Positions 20,699 to 28,787 of a stretch of DNA of 34,870 nt are shown here, in pieces. Position 1 is the stretch's first letter. Every line of letters starts with the position of its first letter. The DNA is taken from the IMG/VR virus record IMGVR_UViG_3300020438_000126, positions 1 through 34,870 of that record. The stretch is one strand, 5' to 3'. This stretch comes from a virus. Under the pieces are notes generated by a model. It was not told where the DNA came from. It saw nothing but the letters and a program-made list of their open reading frames with translations, and did no database searches. Position numbers and translations under genes: made by a program.

Positions 20699-21143
20699 CG
20701 ATGTCATATTCTTTAGCCAATTCTTTGAGTTCTTTTTTTGTAGATAATCTAGCAAGTAACTCTACCTCATCTGTTTTCATATTAGGATATATTTTTTCTA
20801 GCAGTTTTACGCCTTTACTATTATCGCCTGACTTTTTCTTAAAGCCAATCCATACATGTCGTCTTATATCACTGTTTGCGTTATGCAGAGAACATAGTAA
20901 CTGCCATTGTAGTTTAGGATGTCGTGCTCCTAGCTCATTCCAGTTTTTGTTATAGATTTGGTTAGTCATAACAACAGCAAGCTCTTGTGCTTCTCTGCTG
21001 CCTGCAACTGAACTTGCATATCTATTCAACAGCCAAAAGTTTACACCTTTTTTCTGTTCGTCTGTAAGTTCGTCCCAAACACCTTTAGCATTGCTGTCTA
21101 AACATGCTAGTACATCTTTTACTGGAAATGCTTGCTGTGCCAT
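20685..21143 (-). CDS. Unknown replication-region protein, 152 aa
   Basis: A helical protein with FWLLNRYASSVAG (about 36-48), RHPKLQWQLLCSL (74-87) and a C-terminus LLARLSTKKELKELAKEYDID. I recall this pattern as a conserved small protein in marine T4-like phages. The C-terminal 'K-E-L-K-E-LA' end is faintly like T4 gp62, the clamp-loader small subunit, but gp62 normally sits beside gp44, which is not nearby, so I do not assign it. It overlaps KdsB by 25 bases and the Zn-finger gene by 14. Confidence 0.7.
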   Translation of the reverse strand: MAQQAFPVKDVLACLDSNAKGVWDELTDEQKKGVNFWLLNRYASSVAGSREAQELAVVMTNQIYNKNWNELGARHPKLQWQLLCSLHNANSDIRRHVWIGFKKKSGDNSKGVKLLEKIYPNMKTDEVELLARLSTKKELKELAKEYDIDVKL

Positions 21144-21802
21144 TCTTCTACATCCTCTGGAGAATTTATTTCTACTCCATTATATTGTACACTCAAACAA
21201 CCAATTTGCCAACCGTTTTTTAACCAACGTAGTTGTTCTAATTTTTCTACTTGTTCTTCTTGTGTTACTTCTAGTCCACTATACATTTCTAACGGATTAC
21301 GTTTGTATCCATATACTCCTAAGTGCCAGTCGCCGTAACCAGTCATGCCTCTACCAAACCATAGTGCTTGATCACCACCGCGTACCATCTTAACTGAGTT
21401 TGGATCGTTTTGTTTATCCTCAGGCATGTCTGTAAATATTGTTGTTACTGAATAATTCTTAAGGTGCCAAAGTACTTGTTGAATCAATGCAACAGTTACA
21501 TCGGGCATGTCGCCTTGTACGTTTATAAACTGATCGTACTTGTCAAACATTGCATTCTTAATTGCGCCTGCGCATCTTTCTGTACCGTTTTCGTATTTTG
21601 CCGAATCTAACAATACATGTTCTGGATCAAATTTATCAGCAATACGATCGTCATCAGTAAGCACGTATGTTGGTATCTTAGACGCAACACAAGCGTCATA
21701 CACACGTTTTATCATAGGAACGCCATCTAACTGTATTAAAGGCTTTCCGGGCAGGCGTGTGCTTGCGTAACGTGCTGGAATTAGTATTGCTGTTTTCTTC
21801 AT
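21119..21802 (-). CDS. kdsB: CMP-Kdo synthetase (KdsB)
   Basis: A 227 aa cytidylyltransferase joining Kdo to CMP (CTP + Kdo to CMP-Kdo + PPi). The N-terminal nucleotide-binding signature IPARYASTRLPGKPL is diagnostic. NVQGDMPDV (E. coli NVQGDEPMI) carries the metal-binding Asp, and HLGVYGYKR, EKLEQLRWL and INSPEDVEEW match the rest of the family. The start at 21802 gives MKKTAILIPAR; an upstream ATG at 21826 is less likely. It follows the 53 aa gene by one base and KdsA shortly before. With KdsA it gives two of the steps needed for activated Kdo; a KdsC phosphatase is not seen. Confidence 0.95.
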   Translation of the reverse strand: MKKTAILIPARYASTRLPGKPLIQLDGVPMIKRVYDACVASKIPTYVLTDDDRIADKFDPEHVLLDSAKYENGTERCAGAIKNAMFDKYDQFINVQGDMPDVTVALIQQVLWHLKNYSVTTIFTDMPEDKQNDPNSVKMVRGGDQALWFGRGMTGYGDWHLGVYGYKRNPLEMYSGLEVTQEEQVEKLEQLRWLKNGWQIGCLSVQYNGVEINSPEDVEEWHSKHFQ

Positions 21803-21803
21803 T

Positions 21804-21965
21804 CTACTTACGTGTCCGTGTTGCAATCAAATTGATAAGTTCTTGCTGCTCATCATATAATCGTCTAGATACACGTAATACATCTAATGTCTTAAAACGG
21901 CCTTTGCCATCTTTTTTACATTCGCGATTAATAATTTCCATATACGGAGACTTCTCTTTTTTCAT
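21804..21965 (-). CDS. Small basic protein, 53 aa
   Basis: Starts in ATGA (21962-21965) overlapping the KdsA stop and ends one base before the KdsB start. A basic, helical protein (KGRFKTLDVLRVSRRLYDEQQELINLIATRTRK). No family recognised. The exact overlap on one side and single-base spacing on the other are strong evidence for a gene between the two Kdo enzymes. Whether it belongs to the pathway or is a small insertion is unknown. Confidence 0.78.
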   Translation of the reverse strand: MKKEKSPYMEIINRECKKDGKGRFKTLDVLRVSRRLYDEQQELINLIATRTRK

Positions 21966-22738
21966 TCTACTGCCTTTCTAATTGCAATAATATCTTTAAC
22001 AACCTTTTCAAAGTCGTCTAAGCGTAACATATTTGGTCCGTCGCTGGGTGCGTTATCTGGGTCAGGGTGTGTCTCTATAAAGAAGTCTCTAACACCCAAA
22101 GCACTTGCCGCGCGAAGTAAACCAGGAACGTAATCCCTATTGCCGCCGCTACTACCTCCAAGGCCACCCGGCTTCTGTACGCTGTGTGTGGCATCAAAAA
22201 CCACAGGGCAATCAAAAGTAGAAAGCATATAATCAATGCCGGTAAAATCAACAACCAAGTTGTTATATCCAAAACTAGTTCCTCGTTCAGTGATCCAAAC
22301 TTCCTTAGCACCATCGGTTTTAGACAAAATGCCTTTCATGTCCCAGGGTGCTAGAAACTGTCCTTTTTTAATATTAACAATTTTATCTGTAGCACATACT
22401 GCTTTTAGTAGATCAGTTTGTCTACACAAAAATGCAGGAATCTGATAGACATCAACTGCATATTTAAATTCTCTTTCGATACGTGCAACTTGTACATGAT
22501 CATGAACATCAGTAAGTGTTTTTACACCTAGTTCTACTTTTAGTTCTAGGAAGTGGTTAAGTGTTGCATTTATTCCAAGACCGCGCACTCCCTGTAAACT
22601 ACTTCGATTAGCTTTATCATAACTTGCTTTAAAGTAATAATCAATATCATACTTGTCGCATACACGTTTGCATTCTTTTGCAATCTCTAAACTTTGCTGT
22701 AGTGATTCATGTTGGCAGGGTCCTGCTATAATTCTCAT
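21962..22738 (-). CDS. kdsA: Kdo-8-phosphate synthase (KdsA)
   Basis: A 258 aa aldolase making Kdo-8-P from arabinose-5-phosphate and PEP. Family segments in order: AGPCQHES, YYFKASYDKANRSS, GVKTLTDVH, QIPAFLCRQTDLL, IVNIKKGQFLAPW, ERGTSFGYNNLVVD, VVFDATHSVQ with GGxSGG, and ETHPDPDNAPSDGPNML. C8 in AGPC is the metal ligand found in metal-dependent KdsA (Aquifex type); E. coli KdsA has Asn there. The length matches (about 280 aa). It overlaps both neighbours by ATGA. It gives the phage its own entry point into Kdo synthesis. Confidence 0.96.
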   Translation of the reverse strand: MRIIAGPCQHESLQQSLEIAKECKRVCDKYDIDYYFKASYDKANRSSLQGVRGLGINATLNHFLELKVELGVKTLTDVHDHVQVARIEREFKYAVDVYQIPAFLCRQTDLLKAVCATDKIVNIKKGQFLAPWDMKGILSKTDGAKEVWITERGTSFGYNNLVVDFTGIDYMLSTFDCPVVFDATHSVQKPGGLGGSSGGNRDYVPGLLRAASALGVRDFFIETHPDPDNAPSDGPNMLRLDDFEKVVKDIIAIRKAVE

Positions 22739-22983
22739 TGTTCTTCCTTTACAATGTAATAAGTTGTTACTAACTTATCCATTAATTTTTTAAGAGTAGT
22801 ATTTGTTTTTGCCAATTTACACAAGTTTTGCCATTCACTGTAGTCAAATAAATCACCTTGTGCTCTAGCCATTCCTCCCGGATCTCCTCCAACAATCCAA
22901 CGATCAATATCAGGCATATCTCGATAACGAGCATAGACAACTCCGTCAACTCGTTCGTATATCAGTGTCTCGCCGGGTATCAT
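22735..22983 (-). CDS. Conserved-type hypothetical protein, 82 aa
   Basis: Start placed at 22983, where TAATG overlaps the previous stop; an earlier ATG at 23016 would need a 34-base overlap. The protein has TLIYERVDGVVYARYRDMPD and IVGGDP, a short beta-hairpin-like region, then a helical C-terminus (LCKLAKTNTTLKKLMDKLV). I recall proteins with 'ERVDGVVYAR' near uvsW in marine phages. Function unknown. Confidence 0.8.
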   Translation of the reverse strand: MIPGETLIYERVDGVVYARYRDMPDIDRWIVGGDPGGMARAQGDLFDYSEWQNLCKLAKTNTTLKKLMDKLVTTYYIVKEEQ

Positions 22984-23489
22984 TACATCAATAGACTGTA
23001 TTCTATAACTTCGCATTGTCTGCTAATATCTTTTACAAAAAATGCACAATCAGGTTTATGTCCGTCTCCTATTGGTACACTTAGTAATTGTCCATTTTTT
23101 AATTTTGGAAAATACCATTTTACATCTGTATAAAAATTTACAATATTAATATCTGCAAAGTTAGGTTTAAAACTTGATAACGGATTAAATATGAATGCTT
23201 CAAATCCTCTATCATTAATACTTGTTAAGGGTAGTATTTCTAGATCATTGCCGCTTTCTGAACAGCCTACAGCAATACTCCAATCAACTGGCATTGTAAT
23301 TTCTTTGCCGCCAATTTCTAATACCATTGCCGGAGAACTAAACGATTCTAAAAAGATTAAAGGCACAAAAAAGAAATCAGGGTTTTTTGGATCACTGTTA
23401 TCAAGTACACTAAAGCGTACATCGTCTTCTATTGTATCTGGTAGTTCGTCTAAATTGAAGCATTGGTTTTCTAAGGTTAATATTTTCAT
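22983..23489 (-). CDS. Conserved-type hypothetical protein, 168 aa
   Basis: Start at 23489 in TAATG, overlapping the UvsW stop. A soluble, beta-rich protein with MPVDWSIAVGCSES, FEAFIFNPLSSFKPNF, DVKWYFPKLKNGQLLSVPI and PDCAFFVKDISR. The pattern is one I associate with a gene directly after uvsW in marine T4-like phages; no function known to me. It has no visible catalytic motif or membrane segment. Confidence 0.8.
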   Translation of the reverse strand: MKILTLENQCFNLDELPDTIEDDVRFSVLDNSDPKNPDFFFVPLIFLESFSSPAMVLEIGGKEITMPVDWSIAVGCSESGNDLEILPLTSINDRGFEAFIFNPLSSFKPNFADINIVNFYTDVKWYFPKLKNGQLLSVPIGDGHKPDCAFFVKDISRQCEVIEYSLLM

Positions 23490-24952
23490 TAATTCCATTC
23501 CACTTTTTCTATTGTAAATGGGTACTCTGCTTCTTTGTAAAATTTCTTACGTTGGGTCAGATGTCGCTTCGCGAACTTACATGTTGATGTAAGATCCCAT
23601 ATTTGTACGAAGTCTTTGTCTTTTGCCTTTCTTACGCCTCTACCAATAGATTGGATTACCCGAACAAAAGACTTTCCAGGTTCAATAAGTACAAGATTAA
23701 AAATTCTAGGTATATTAAGTCCTACTGCCGCAACTCCATATGTTGCGATAATGACTTCATTGGTACCTTCTCTAATTGTATCATATGTTTCCTTACGGTC
23801 TTTTACTTTAACACTTCCACTAATGAAAGTACTATTGGGTATTAGTTCTGCTAACATTTCTCCTGCGGAGATTCTGTCTACTAATATAAGTGTGTTGCCT
23901 GATTCTTTTACTGTGTTTAATAGCTTGCCTATGTATTCAATTCTGTCTTTATTTGTAACAAGATATTTTAATTCTTCTTGATAACCAGTATGTGCTACGG
24001 TATCGATTAATTGTACTACGTTAACATGACATTTGGATAATACTCCTTTATCTTGTAACTCCTTGGCACTAATCTGCCCAATCACAGGACCTAGACTAGC
24101 ATGAATACTTTCAAACTCAAACTTTTCTTTAGGAACAGTGCCGGTTAGTCCCCAGCGTATTGGAGCGTTGCGTAGGTTGCGAGTGAGAAGATTCTTGAGT
24201 ACTTCTGCTTTGGCTTGGTGTACTTCGTCGACAATGATCGTGCTCACACCTTCTAGGAACTCAGCAAGTGATAACACTGCGCTGCCGTCCTTGTGCTTCT
24301 TGTCGAGAATATTTAAACTCTGCCAAGTGCAAATAGTGTGAGTCTTACCTAATTGTTTCCTGTCGCCGAAGTACACCCCTACGTCCAATCCACAGTTAAT
24401 ATAGTCTTCCTCTGTTTGCTCAACTAAGGACTTATTAGGCACAATTACAAGGCTACGCCCGTAAGGTTCACTGATGTGTGATAACGTAGCAGTTGTAATC
24501 GTCTTGCCTGCGCCTGTAGCAATTTGCTGTAGACTCTGTGGATTAGAAATAAAGTTGTTGATTGCATCAACTTGGTAATCTCGCAGAATAATTTCTTCAC
24601 CTTCTGCAGGGTGTCCTTCCGGCCACACAACACCTTGGTCTGCCCAATAGCGTTCTGTTACTGGTTGAAATTCTAATTTAATTGGATGACGTCGATCTTC
24701 AATATCTACTATTTCAACATTATTTTTTTGTAACACTTGACTAACAACGTCAAGATGATTGACATAGCCAGTGCCGCCAATACCAAAAAAAGCAACCTTT
24801 CCATCCCATCGACCAAGTTTATATTGTGGCATGTACTTTGCGTAAGGCACTTCAAACTTGAGAGCGTTCGCGAGCTTCCTTCGTACGTCAATTTCTAGTC
24901 CTTCTATTTTGATGTTTACTTCATCTTCAATTATTAATTTACAACTAGCCAT
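23489..24952 (-). CDS. uvsW: UvsW-type superfamily 2 DNA helicase
   Basis: A 487 aa helicase of the T4 UvsW family, which unwinds branched DNA and R-loops and helps switch from origin- to recombination-dependent replication. An N-terminal domain (KYMPQYKLGRWDGKVAFF) is followed by helicase motifs: Q-like RDYQVDAINNF, I IATGAGKT (about 143-150), II VDEVHQAK (about 240), III GLTGT, and C-terminal YGVAAVGLNIPR and VIQSIGRGVRK (motif VI). T4 UvsW is about 500 aa. The start at 24952 (MASCKLIIEDE) gives an 8-base overlap with the preceding gene. Confidence 0.96.
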   Translation of the reverse strand: MASCKLIIEDEVNIKIEGLEIDVRRKLANALKFEVPYAKYMPQYKLGRWDGKVAFFGIGGTGYVNHLDVVSQVLQKNNVEIVDIEDRRHPIKLEFQPVTERYWADQGVVWPEGHPAEGEEIILRDYQVDAINNFISNPQSLQQIATGAGKTITTATLSHISEPYGRSLVIVPNKSLVEQTEEDYINCGLDVGVYFGDRKQLGKTHTICTWQSLNILDKKHKDGSAVLSLAEFLEGVSTIIVDEVHQAKAEVLKNLLTRNLRNAPIRWGLTGTVPKEKFEFESIHASLGPVIGQISAKELQDKGVLSKCHVNVVQLIDTVAHTGYQEELKYLVTNKDRIEYIGKLLNTVKESGNTLILVDRISAGEMLAELIPNSTFISGSVKVKDRKETYDTIREGTNEVIIATYGVAAVGLNIPRIFNLVLIEPGKSFVRVIQSIGRGVRKAKDKDFVQIWDLTSTCKFAKRHLTQRKKFYKEAEYPFTIEKVEWN

Positions 24953-26114
24953 ATAACTTTGAATACTCCCTAAACGGTGATATACTATCTTCTCTCCAAA
25001 CAACTAAATCACAGTTAAAGCCTATATACGTATTAATTATACGATGTAGACTACTGCTAAAAGCAAACGCAGTTTGCGGTTTCCACTCTCCGCTTACTAA
25101 TAATTTGGGTAACTTATCTTTACTAATATACACTATTTTTGTTGATTTGTCAACCCAATTATTTAATTTTCTATCTTTAATTAATTGATTAAATCCTGCA
25201 TTGTTATCTTCTAGTCTAAATAAAACACTTTGTTCTTGTGGATCGATAATATCTCTATAATATGTAATCATAGAATGTAGTTGATCTTCTGCTTGTTCTT
25301 TATCTAAAATTACAAGCATCGGAAATCTATCAAGATCAAATAAACTGGTTAACAACTCATTTAGTCTTACGTCGGCTGGACGACAATGTACATAGATATC
25401 TTTTCTATATGCAATATCTTGTGTTAAGGAGTTAGCGTCACGTTTTACAAAGTCAGTTAGTCCATATCTAAATTTTCTGTCAATTAATTTTATAGGATCG
25501 TTGTTAATTTCTTCATCAATAATAGTTTTTAATTTATTGCTAACATTAATATTAGTAGCCGATTCATCAAATATACCGGGCACATGATCTTGGGGTGATA
25601 ACTGTATATTCTTAATGTCCTTGTATACTTCTAATAGTTCCTCGTCAATTACAAATTCTTTGTTAGTAAATCGATCTAACAAATTTATTACATTACATTC
25701 AGTAAATTCAAAAGAATGTTTGTGAGAACCTTTTTGATGATGATATCCGTCACCTGCTCTAGTTGCAGCTTCTTGAACTAACACTATTTCTGTTTTTCTA
25801 AATGGAAATCTAACTACAATCCAATCTTCTACAATCTTAATATATTTGCTACGATCAATGTGTCGCAATGGTTGACGCAACTGATCAATAGCAAAATCAA
25901 AATCAATTTCTAAATTTATAAACTGATCTTTATAATGCGTTAACTTTTCTTGCATCAATGCAAGTTGTCTATCAGTTAGTGCTGTACCTTTAAACACTTG
26001 TCTAGCAATACTATGCATAATAGTCATGTCAGAAACATCGAGTTTTATAGGAGGTGCCTTCCGCAGATTAGCAGAGCATTCGAGTAAATCTTCAATAGTA
26101 GTTACGTTTATCAT
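24945..26114 (-). CDS. Unknown protein upstream of UvsW, 389 aa
   Basis: No family recognised. A soluble, mixed alpha-beta protein beginning INVTTIEDLLECSANLRKAP. It has a helical segment ALTDRQLALMQEKLTHYKDQ, a His-rich stretch YHHQKGSHKHSFEF (about 122-135), and a C-terminal half with repeated beta-alpha pattern (FPMLVILD, STKIVYIS, FNCDLVVWRED) that could be a degenerate nucleotide-binding or helicase-like domain. No Walker A motif is present. It starts directly after a perfect sigma70 promoter and is coupled to UvsW, so a replication or recombination role is plausible. Confidence 0.82.
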   Translation of the reverse strand: MINVTTIEDLLECSANLRKAPPIKLDVSDMTIMHSIARQVFKGTALTDRQLALMQEKLTHYKDQFINLEIDFDFAIDQLRQPLRHIDRSKYIKIVEDWIVVRFPFRKTEIVLVQEAATRAGDGYHHQKGSHKHSFEFTECNVINLLDRFTNKEFVIDEELLEVYKDIKNIQLSPQDHVPGIFDESATNINVSNKLKTIIDEEINNDPIKLIDRKFRYGLTDFVKRDANSLTQDIAYRKDIYVHCRPADVRLNELLTSLFDLDRFPMLVILDKEQAEDQLHSMITYYRDIIDPQEQSVLFRLEDNNAGFNQLIKDRKLNNWVDKSTKIVYISKDKLPKLLVSGEWKPQTAFAFSSSLHRIINTYIGFNCDLVVWREDSISPFREYSKLYG

Positions 26115-26120
26115 ATTACT

Positions 26121-26149
26121 ATTATAACTTATAATAGCATAGATGTCAA
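26121..26149 (-). promoter_or_regulatory. Consensus sigma70 promoter abutting the 26114 start
   Basis: On the minus strand: TTGACA (26144-26149), 17 bp spacer, TATAAT (26121-26126), 6 bases, ATG at 26114. It overlaps the end of the preceding gene. The arrangement is identical in spacing to the gp61 promoter and has no Shine-Dalgarno sequence. Confidence 0.85.
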
Positions 26150-27007
26150 GTATTTAAGTGGGGTACCTTGAGATATTTCTTCAATTGTGTATTCAGTATG
26201 TGCGTAGTCATTGAGCCATTGTTGCCTATCTGGCATTAGAGGATCTTCTATATCGTAAAGAAAGTCTATGTCATTACCAACATCATAAGCAAGACTATGG
26301 GTGCTAACAAAAGCAGGAACACCATTGATACAAGAGTGTGTCCCTGGATTTGAGCTGTAACTGACAGTAGCCCACACGTTACTAAACCCCATATCAAAAT
26401 CGTCATAGGTGCCGTTAACATGGTGTGGTTCCTGTCTGTGTACATTTTTAAGTCCACGTTCTATGTGTTCTAGTCTACAACGAGGATGTGGCCGAAATAC
26501 AATCGGACGCTGTGTGTATTTACGTATTTCATCGTATGTATTTAAGAACCAATTACTCATACGTGGCATGTTTTGCCACTGTAAACTTTTATCGTGCTGT
26601 CCGCATACTAGAATAAAATCGCCGTTGGATCTCCAAGGCTTACAAACCAGTCCCAAGCTATCAGCCCTAGTCCTATCATTGTCTTTGTCACCAAAGTAAG
26701 CATCTCTGTTGATTCCATTTAATCCTACCTTCCATGTTGTTCCGCGTTCAATGCCACCTACTTCTAAAACAATAACTGGTCGATTTAGTTTGCGGTTTTG
26801 CTCCCACACTTGTTTATTGCGTGTCATACGTCCGTTCCACAAAACACTCCATATGACTGCAACATCATAATTACTATAATGATCCATTACTCTGTATGGT
26901 TCGTTATATATTACGGTATGCCCTGCATCGGTTATACTTTTTGCAAACGCTTCAAATACAGGCTTGGAATTTAATGCCCCATAATCTGTATATAAACAAA
27001 AAATCAT
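26129..27007 (-). CDS. KpsC/KpsS-like capsule polysaccharide protein
   Basis: A 292 aa protein starting in ATGA overlap at 27007 (MIFCLYTDYGA). Its second half shows the pattern shared with three other proteins here: YTQRPIVFRPHPRCR (about 165-180), ATVSYSSNPGTHSCINGVPAF, then LYDIEDPLMPDRQQWLNDYAHTEYTIEEISQGT. The R-x-HP motif and the S/N-S-x-(A/G)-x(6)-G-(I/V/K)-P motif are those of capsule polysaccharide (PF05159-like) proteins, which in KpsC and KpsS transfer Kdo. A GT-B-type transferase using CMP-Kdo from KdsB is plausible; the exact reaction is inference. Confidence 0.78.
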   Translation of the reverse strand: MIFCLYTDYGALNSKPVFEAFAKSITDAGHTVIYNEPYRVMDHYSNYDVAVIWSVLWNGRMTRNKQVWEQNRKLNRPVIVLEVGGIERGTTWKVGLNGINRDAYFGDKDNDRTRADSLGLVCKPWRSNGDFILVCGQHDKSLQWQNMPRMSNWFLNTYDEIRKYTQRPIVFRPHPRCRLEHIERGLKNVHRQEPHHVNGTYDDFDMGFSNVWATVSYSSNPGTHSCINGVPAFVSTHSLAYDVGNDIDFLYDIEDPLMPDRQQWLNDYAHTEYTIEEISQGTPLKYLTSMLL

Positions 27008-27870
27008 TTTACTGTTTGCCAATACGATTCTGTTCTATCGGTCATTAGGTCTTTACGTTTTGACTTACCGTCAAACTTCCGTGCGCCTTTCATATGGTCC
27101 ATCCATTTACCTAATTCACTATTAATTAACGGATGTCCGCCGCCTCCAGTTTTTGCAGTCTTATTATATATGTTTGCACTATAGTCGTGTGCTTTATCTT
27201 TAAAATCTAAAAATTTATTGTTTAATAGTTCTCCAAACACATAGCTGTCGTGCCACTCTTCAAGTTTAAAAATACCGTTGTCTGCATCTTCATACATGCG
27301 TTCGAATTCTTCAACAAAGCTGCACCCTACAGGATGATTCATATTAATACCATAGAACCCGCATTCTGGCCATGTCTGTGACCCTTTGCCTCTACCAACA
27401 TATGTTATCCAATTATTATAAGGCAGTAGCTCTTCAAACTGTTTTAGACTCCAAGGCGAATGTACAAACGTATCTGCATCCATCCATACTACCCATTTAC
27501 CAGTACCATAATTTTTTTCACAAGCATCAAACACAGCATAAGTTTTATTTGCAAAACGAATAGCATGCCATTTAAATTCCTTATGCCAATCTCTTGGTCT
27601 ACGTGCTTTAATATCGGCAGGCGGTATACCATTTGCTTTCGGATCGTCCTTCCAACGCTCTTTAAATGCATTTAACTTAGGTAATGCTTCTTTTGCATCT
27701 AATATAGTAATTTGATTTGGGTCTGGATTAACTGGATTGCAATCTTCTGCATATACAACTAATTTTACTGCTTTGGCAACATTTTGTGCAAAGCTATCAA
27801 TAAAACGCTGTCCGTATACTTCCATACCTTCCGGATGAAATGTTGTTACTACTATTATTTCTTGGCCCAT
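27004..27870 (-). CDS. Glycosyltransferase, GT-A fold
   Basis: Start taken at 27870 (MGQEIIVVTTFHPEG); an upstream ATG at 27888 is possible. 288 aa. The DxD motif lies in WVVWMDADTFV (about 128-138), the donor-sugar metal site of GT-A enzymes. WPECGFYGINMNHPVG and EEWHDSYVFGELLNN are typical of the acceptor half of small phage and bacterial transferases. It overlaps its neighbours by 16 and 4 bases, within the glycan cluster. Donor and acceptor unknown. Confidence 0.83.
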   Translation of the reverse strand: MGQEIIVVTTFHPEGMEVYGQRFIDSFAQNVAKAVKLVVYAEDCNPVNPDPNQITILDAKEALPKLNAFKERWKDDPKANGIPPADIKARRPRDWHKEFKWHAIRFANKTYAVFDACEKNYGTGKWVVWMDADTFVHSPWSLKQFEELLPYNNWITYVGRGKGSQTWPECGFYGINMNHPVGCSFVEEFERMYEDADNGIFKLEEWHDSYVFGELLNNKFLDFKDKAHDYSANIYNKTAKTGGGGHPLINSELGKWMDHMKGARKFDGKSKRKDLMTDRTESYWQTVK

Positions 27871-28787
27871 TGTCGTAGATGCCTCCATGCTGTTCCGTCT
27901 GTAAGCTCATTTGATGTCCAATGCATTTGAGCAAGTTTCTGTATCCATACGTTTCTATCGTATAGTATTGGATTTTCTATTTTACTAATATCTGTGTTAG
28001 CAATATCTTTAGCTTGACTTCTTTCTGGATCTAATACAAATACTGGTACGCCTTCAATTGCTGCTGCAACAGCTGGACTTGAATTATAATTTACTACAAC
28101 ATGTGCCATTTCAAAATCAGTAAGAATTGATTCATTAGTTGTAACAAAAACATTTTGTAATTTATATTTGAGTAAGGAGGCTCTATGATTAGATGAATGA
28201 CGGTCGCCTGGATGAAATCTAACTACTATTTTTCTATCTGAATGTTTTTTAATTTCCATTATTGTTTTTACAAGCCATGGCATAAGTTGTTGTCCGTCCA
28301 TACTCCAGCCGCCATCACGTTGACAACAAATTAAAATAGTTTCTTTATTAGTACTCCACGGCTTTAATGACAAATTAAGATCTTTACTAATTTGCTCCCA
28401 ACGATTAAGAGTAGGTTGCGAATTACAATATTCGCCTGTAGTAGGAAAAATTCCATCATAACTATATCTTAAATATTTTTTAGTATTTCCCGGATCAGCA
28501 TATAAAAACAAATTAGAATCAATTATAATACTACGTTTATTATTTTTTTGTTGTGTATCAAACACATTCTTTCTTAAATTTAAATGTGTTACATTTTTAC
28601 TTCCAGGATGTACAAAGCCTTGTACAACAGCAACATCGCTGTCAATTACTTTCCACTCATCTACAACTTTACCAATATCACCTACAGCATTTACACCCTT
28701 AATAAAGTTTATTAACACTTCGGGCTTTTCTGGGTTTCTATTTTTAGGTGGAATACCTTTTAGATAAGAAGCAACAGTTAACATCAA
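27855..28787 (-). CDS. KpsC/KpsS-like capsule polysaccharide protein
   Basis: A 310 aa member of the four-copy family. It shows KKHSDRKIVVRFHPGDR (about 193-209), VVVNYNSSPAVAAAIEGVPVFVL, DISKIENPILYDRNVWIQKLAQMHW and a final DGTAWRHLRQW. The N-terminal half (residues 1-130) contains AVVQGFVHPGSK and is less alike between copies. Likely a glycosyltransferase with a Kdo-type donor, by family. It overlaps the upstream fusion gene by ATGA (28784-28787). Confidence 0.8.
   Translation of the reverse strand: MMLTVASYLKGIPPKNRNPEKPEVLINFIKGVNAVGDIGKVVDEWKVIDSDVAVVQGFVHPGSKNVTHLNLRKNVFDTQQKNNKRSIIIDSNLFLYADPGNTKKYLRYSYDGIFPTTGEYCNSQPTLNRWEQISKDLNLSLKPWSTNKETILICCQRDGGWSMDGQQLMPWLVKTIMEIKKHSDRKIVVRFHPGDRHSSNHRASLLKYKLQNVFVTTNESILTDFEMAHVVVNYNSSPAVAAAIEGVPVFVLDPERSQAKDIANTDISKIENPILYDRNVWIQKLAQMHWTSNELTDGTAWRHLRQWAKK

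Noticed and set aside
20685-21143. Clamp-loader small subunit gp62.
   Set aside because: Only the last 20 residues look faintly alike, and the usual partners gp44 and gp45 are not adjacent.
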